From Dactylonectria macrodidyma (Eukaryota > Ascomycota > Sordariomycetes > Hypocreales > Nectriaceae), in the NCBI GenBank assembly GCA_020744425.1, contig JAGMUV010000020.1, positions 1,302,001-1,366,000 of the forward strand: DNA of 64,000 bases, given 5' to 3'. Position 1 is the first letter of the stretch. The number at the start of each line of letters is the position of its first letter. The position numbers and the translations under genes were made by a program. The notes under the pieces are model-generated. The model was given only the letters and a program-made list of their open reading frames with translations, had not been told where the DNA came from and did no database searches. This document shows positions 59,080-64,000 of the stretch, one piece after another.

Positions 59080-59620
59080 AGTAGTAAAAAGAGTAGAAAG
59101 AATAGAAGGTTATTAATAGAACTTCGTAATTATAAGTTAAAGAATTAACTAATTAGAAAAATAAATAAAGATTTAAAAAGATTAAAAAAAGATAATTAAA
59201 AAGGTAATTAGTTTAATTTAATTAATTAAGAAATATATATATTAATAATAATAATCTTATTAGACTAATTAGAAAAAAGCTTTAATTTTATAAAGAGATT
59301 ACTATCTAATTATATATCTAATTTAATAAGGGATTTAGATAATTTATTATAATAAAACTAAGTAAGATATATCCTAAGTTTTATAACTATTAGATATATA
59401 TTTAATATTTAAACTCTACTCTCATTAAAAGTTCTTATTATAGATATCTTTTATAATTATAATATAAAGAAGATAAGCTTTCTAAAGTATATAATATATT
59501 ATTATAAAGCTAAAAATTAGAAGATTCTGAATATATTATTTATATTCTTATTTAATAAGAGCTAGAAGAGATATTTCTTTATTAAATATATATTGTATAT
59601 ATAAGGACTTTATATTATTA
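59080..59620 (+). repeat. Degraded repeat R, copy 2 (uninterrupted)
   Basis: It is the counterpart of 42,780-43,203 plus 44,265-44,400. Here the sequence runs through AAGTATATAATATATTATTATAAAGC without the 1.05-kb insertion, showing the empty site. Confidence 0.5.
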
Positions 59621-61547
59621 AAGTGGTTTAAGTATAAAGCTAACTTTATTATATCTTACTATTAGGTCTATTATTATATTGCTATATATATTAATTATTC
59701 TATTAAAGAAGTTTTAAAAGTAAGGCTAGTAAAGTATGAAATATAACTATACTATTTTTAAGCTCTTTAAAGACTTATACTAAAGACTAGCTTTATAAAT
59801 AATAGCTTATTTAAAATAAAGTAAGATTATTATATAATTAATTAATATAATTAGAATATAACTATAAGACTATAGTATAATTATAATATATTAATAATTC
59901 TTATATGAAAAAAAGGGCTAGTACTTATATACTATATTTATAATTATACTATAAAGCTTAATGCTTTTATATAAAAGCAGCTTACCTTTATTATAGAGCT
60001 ATTAGATCTAGTCTAATAATAGTAAGAAGAACTAAGCAATTCAGATATTATATTAGTATTAATAATAAGAGATAAGACTAAATTATTCTTACTATATATT
60101 ATAAACTGTATTTTTAGAAGTAAAGAGCTTTTATAATTTAAAGTATTTAGCTATTTACTTAGCTTTAAGACTAACTTTATAAATATTCTTATTTAGATTT
60201 AGATATATTTTAATTCTTTATATTAAGCCTATATTAAATAATAGCTAGATCTATAAGAAGCTCTATTAATACTTAGTTAAGAGTTATAACTAAATAATAT
60301 CTATTTCTAAATAAATAGCTTTAAGTTACTTTACTTAAAGGCTTATAAATACTATAGTCTAATCCTTTAAGACCTTTACTTTTATAATTATATATTCTTT
60401 ATAATCTTAAAAAAAGAATAGTCTTACTAAAAAGGTATAATACTAATTCCTTTTTTATAAATAGTAATAGTCTATAAAGGCTAGATTTAATATTTCTAAA
60501 CTTTTAATAAAATAGTAATACTTATCTTTAATAGTTATTTTATAAATAAGTTTAATAAATAAGATAAAAACTTTATAAAGAAATAAGTATTAAAGCCTTA
60601 TAATATAAAGAGAAGTGCTTATAAAGTATTAATAAGAATATAGTCTTATATTTTATTCTATTTATTCTTTAGAAAAGGGTTTAAAATAAGCTAGTAAATA
60701 ATATACTTAAACTTTAGTAAAGGTTATAAGAAAGGGCTAAGTAACTAAGTTCACTCTTATATTTATAATATTACTTTATTATGCATTTTTATAAAAAATG
60801 CTTAGACTAATTATAAGCTTTAGAGTCTAGACTAAGACTTTAAAGAGATTATAGATTTATATACTTTTAGTAATTAAATTAAGAAGGAGGATAGTATTAG
60901 AGCGAATAATAAGAATATTAACTTATAAGAGTATTATCATGCTTTTTTAAATATTCTATTTATAATTTAGAAAAGTAAAATTAAAGATATACTTATAAAT
61001 TTAATATTAAAAAGCTTATATAAAGAAGTAAGAGTAATTAATATAAAGAAAGATAATAATATTATTATTTAATAAAGCTAATCATTTTATATAATATTAT
61101 AAGATATTTAAGATTTACTTTTTTAAAGTATAAGCCTTTTTATTTAAAAGGAAATTAATATAATATTAAAGCTTTAAAAGAAAGAAAATATAAATATTAT
61201 AATAAATATTTAAAATAAGAATAATAATAAGTTATTTATATATACTAATAGGCTTTATAAAAGGCTAGATATTTTATAATAGCTTGCTTAAATAAAAGAA
61301 ATACTAATTAATAAAGTTAGTTCAAAGAGTTAAATATATCTTAAAATCAGCCCTTATATATTATATATATAATATTACTCTAAGTCTAGTAAAGTAATAG
61401 ACTTTAAATAAGCTATAATTAATAGTAATATTACTAATAGTCGTATTTTTTAATAAGTATAGTACTTAGCTTTAAAAAGAGGAGAGTAAGTAGTACTTTT
61501 AATATATTAGTAATAAAAAGAGTATAAGAAAATCTTATATTATATAT
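59621..61547 (+). pseudogene. Unidentified coding-like transposon remnant
   Basis: Around 59,990-60,330 one + frame stays protein-like apart from TAA/TAG stops at positions consistent with RIP of CAA/CAG or TGG (Leu/Ile/Asp-rich, with segments such as KTKLFLLYIINCIFRSKELL). I do not recognise the family. No catalytic motif was found. Confidence 0.3.
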
Positions 61548-62630
61548 ACTATTAAGAATATTAAGGTTATAGTCCTTAGCAGCACACACTTAGAGAGGGG
61601 CCAGAGGTTAAATAGTTAAAAGAAAAATATAACTAATAGTGAATAATAATGTGAGGGCTTAAAACCCAAGCCTAAGGCAATAGTAACTCAGAATGACTAG
61701 AGTTTCTACTATATCAGAGTGCAAGCCTTACTATCCTATTTAACCCTTTAAGATATATTAAGCAGCTAGAAAAGCTGAATAGAAAAGCTAAATATTAGAA
61801 GGCAAAATCATTATATAATAAAAGCTCTATAAGGGCTCTACATTTATTATATTCTAAGTTACTTTATTATAATTCTAACTTATACTTATATTATAATTTA
61901 ATTACCTTTTTATAAATCTAAATTATAATTTAATTTATTAAAGACTAATTATAATAAATATTATAATAAATATTTAATATAATATACTTTATACTCTTAA
62001 TAACTTAAATTTTAATAATTATTATACTCTTTTTATATATAATTTAGATATTAAGTTTAATAAGAATATAAAAACCTTTAATAAGCTAAAGACTATAATA
62101 ATAGATTATAATCTTAAAGAAATTAGAACTATTAAAACTTAGTAATTCTTTAATAATAAGTAAGTTATTTTAATAATCTTTAAGACTAAAGTATTCTTAA
62201 GACTATACTTCTTTAGAAATAATTAATAATTTAAAAATTAGATTAAAAATAAATAATACTTCTTAAAGTAATTAATAATAAAGCTAATAATTAAAATATT
62301 TTAAAAAAAAATAGTATTTTTTAAATTATTAATTAATATATATAAGAAATAAATAATATAAGTTATAAGTAATATAGCTATTATTAATATATAAAAGGAC
62401 TAAGAATAATAGAAGGATATAGTAAAAAGAGGTTTATTAATAAGTTCTTAGTAGTTAAGAGAAGGATAAGAGTCTATTTATAATTAGGTTAATTAATTAA
62501 TTAAGCCCTTTATTTTATAATAACTTAAGTAATGTAAATATATAACTATATAGAAATGCAGTAATAAGGAATGCAGTAATATAAAAATAAAAGTCTAAAT
62601 AGCGGTTTTAATAGTAACTATTAAGAATAT
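61548..62630 (+). mobile_element. 1.05-kb E-family retroposon-like element, copy B, with 14-bp target duplications
   Basis: The element 61562-62616 starts TAAGGTTATAGTCC and ends GGTTTTAATAGTA. Perfect 14-bp repeats ACTATTAAGAATAT flank it (61548-61561 and 62617-62630). It is colinear with copy A and the inverse of copy C. Moderately RIP-mutated. Confidence 0.75.
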
Positions 62631-62967
62631 ATTCTAATTAAAAAGCAGCCTTTATATATTACTTTTCATAAGTGCTAGTAGAAATATGATTATATTTATT
62701 AATAAAGTAACTCTTTATTTAATATATAATATTAAATTTAAAAGTAAAATAAAAACTATAAAGAATATTTTAAAAGAAGAAAAGCTATATTAAAAGAGTA
62801 AGATTATATTAATTATTAATAAAATTAGTTATATAAGTAGCCTTATATTTGTATTTATAAATAGTTCCTTAAGCCTATATAAAGATAATATATATTACTT
62901 TTTTAATAAGATCTTAATTATTATCTTTTTAATAACTTCTTTTAATTTAAATTAATTAAATAGATTA

Positions 62968-63392
62968 ACGTATGTGATAAGCATGCGGCGCATCCAAGTA
63001 TGCAGCGCACTTATACTGTATACCTTAAAAGCTAAACCTTAAATTTTCTAAAACAGCCTATCTAGGCCTAAGATTTTTAGGGATTTAATTTTAAATCTTT
63101 AATTAAAAAGTTAATAAAGCATCATTTTTTTAAATTTTTTAAAAAAACTATTAAGCTTGCTATAAATAAAAATACTATAAAATACAGTATGAATTTTATA
63201 TTACTAGCGCTATATATATATATAATATGAGAAAATTCTTAAAAATAAGGTATTATAAAGATAAGCTATGTATAAATTTATAGCTATTTTAAGCTTAGTT
63301 TGAATTTTTAAGAATTATTTTAAAATTGTAATTTAAGGTGAAAATCTTAATGCGTCGCATACTTGGATGCGCCGCATGCCTATTATACACGT
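62968..63392. mobile_element. 425-bp MITE with ~42-bp terminal inverted repeats and TA duplication
   Basis: The left end (62968, ACGTATGTGATAAGCATGCG...) and the right end (to 63392, ...CATGCCTATTATACACGT) are inverted repeats over about 42 bases, flanked by TA on both sides (62966-62967, 63393-63394). Each repeat holds two related words around GCGGCGCATCC and GCAGCGCA. The CpG-rich ends stand out from the AT background. No coding capacity; a Tc1/mariner/pogo-type non-autonomous element is likely. Confidence 0.75.
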
Positions 63393-63394
63393 TA

Positions 63395-64000
63395 GTCTTT
63401 TTTTATTAAAGCCTAAAGAATATAGTAAATAAAGATTAAAAAGCTTAGTAAAGTATATAATAATATATAAACTATTTATTTAATTTATAACTATTATTAT
63501 ACTTTATATATAGGTCTATATTATAAAGAATATAAAGTTATATAGCTTTTTCTAATATATTTATAATAAGAAGTAAATAAAACTAGACTTTTAATAATTA
63601 TATTATTACGTATATAATTAAGTATTCTAGCCTTTTTTTATTAATAAGTTATAATTATAATTTTAAATTAAAAGAAATAAGACTTAAATATAATAGCTAT
63701 TATATAATAAGCTTATACTTAAAATAAATATATCTTAATCTTTATAATAAAGAATAATAATAAAGTAAAAAAGTAATTATATATAAAAAAGCTATATAAT
63801 ATACTTAATTATAAAAATAACTTATAACTTCTAATCCTTAAGTTATTCTATTATATATAAAGAATACTAATAATAATAATTTAAAACTAACTTATTAAAT
63901 TAAAGCTAATTAATAAAGCGCTCTTTAAGTAATTAATATCTTTCTTAATCTTATTTATAATATTATTACTCTTATTAATAATATAATGCTTTACTTAAGC
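63395..64000. other. AT-rich sequence without recognisable structure
   Basis: The AT-rich block continues to the window edge. No remnants were identified. Confidence 0.45.

Larger units (their letters stand above)
40661..64000. repeat. AT-rich, RIP-degraded transposon nest
   Basis: From about 40.7 kb to the window end the sequence is dominated by TA, TTA and AAT words, CpG is nearly absent outside a few islands, and no open frame of 60 codons survives. Repeated copies within it differ mainly by C-to-T and G-to-A changes (for example B box TTCGAATCC versus TTTAAATCT in two copies of one repeat), the signature of repeat-induced point mutation. Coding remnants, inverted repeats and target duplications inside show layers of nested elements, listed separately. 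It may be a dispersed heterochromatin block or part of a centromere or subtelomere; the window does not tell. Confidence 0.9.

Noticed and set aside
43216..62616. E-family copies A and B as the two LTRs of an 18-kb retrotransposon
   Set aside because: Each copy has its own flanking duplication or empty site, a third full copy is inverted, and a truncated copy exists; they are independent insertions.
40816..63392. One giant 22.6-kb transposon bounded by the inverted MITE ends at 40,816 and 63,392
   Set aside because: The right end pairs perfectly with its own left end at 62,968 with TA on both sides, so a 425-bp MITE explains it better.

Overview
The window is nuclear DNA of a filamentous ascomycete, most likely a Sordariomycete of the Hypocreales. 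The evidence is short GT-AG introns (about 50-85 nt) with CTAAC/CTGAC branch sites, CT-rich leaders, fungal-only proteins (a 21 kDa complex I subunit, an AzgA-type purine permease, HacA), and a large AT-rich block that looks like repeat-induced point mutation (RIP).

Bases 1-40,660 form a normal-composition arm with 13 protein genes and one tRNA gene. In order: the 3' part of an ABCB-type ABC transporter; zuotin (-); MZM1 (+); the splicing factor SLT11/RBM22 (-); ERG6 (+); PDB1 (+); SKI2 (+); the ESCRT-III protein DID2 (-); a tRNA-Cys gene (-); hacA (+); CSM3/Swi3 (-); the complex I 21 kDa subunit (+); a 2-oxoglutarate/Fe(II) oxygenase (+); an AzgA-like permease (-); and a disordered Arg/Ser-rich protein (+). 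Most are single-copy housekeeping genes (ribosome-associated chaperone, splicing, sterol and pyruvate metabolism, RNA decay, endosomal sorting, unfolded protein response, replication fork, respiration). They form divergent or convergent pairs, with no obvious biosynthetic cluster. Two gene-poor stretches (18.96-24.6 kb and 34.2-39.6 kb) separate them; the first holds a small TA-flanked inverted-repeat element.

From about 40.67 kb to the right end the sequence is an AT-rich, stop-riddled nest of dead transposons. Structures I could delimit: a ~7 kb Helitron fossil; a ~1.1 kb family flanked by 14-15 bp duplications (four or more copies, one inside the Helitron); a 715 bp tRNA-headed SINE-like family (two copies with 16 and 13 bp duplications, one inside a MITE that itself lies in an older element); TA-flanked MITEs; one LTR-like island that escaped RIP; and Copia-like Gag remnants.

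The most unusual single feature is the tRNA-Cys(GCA) gene near 18.9 kb. Its cloverleaf forms only if a 56-nt segment in the D arm is removed. That segment has the hallmarks of an mRNA-type (GT...CTAAC...AG) intron rather than a canonical tRNA intron at 37/38.
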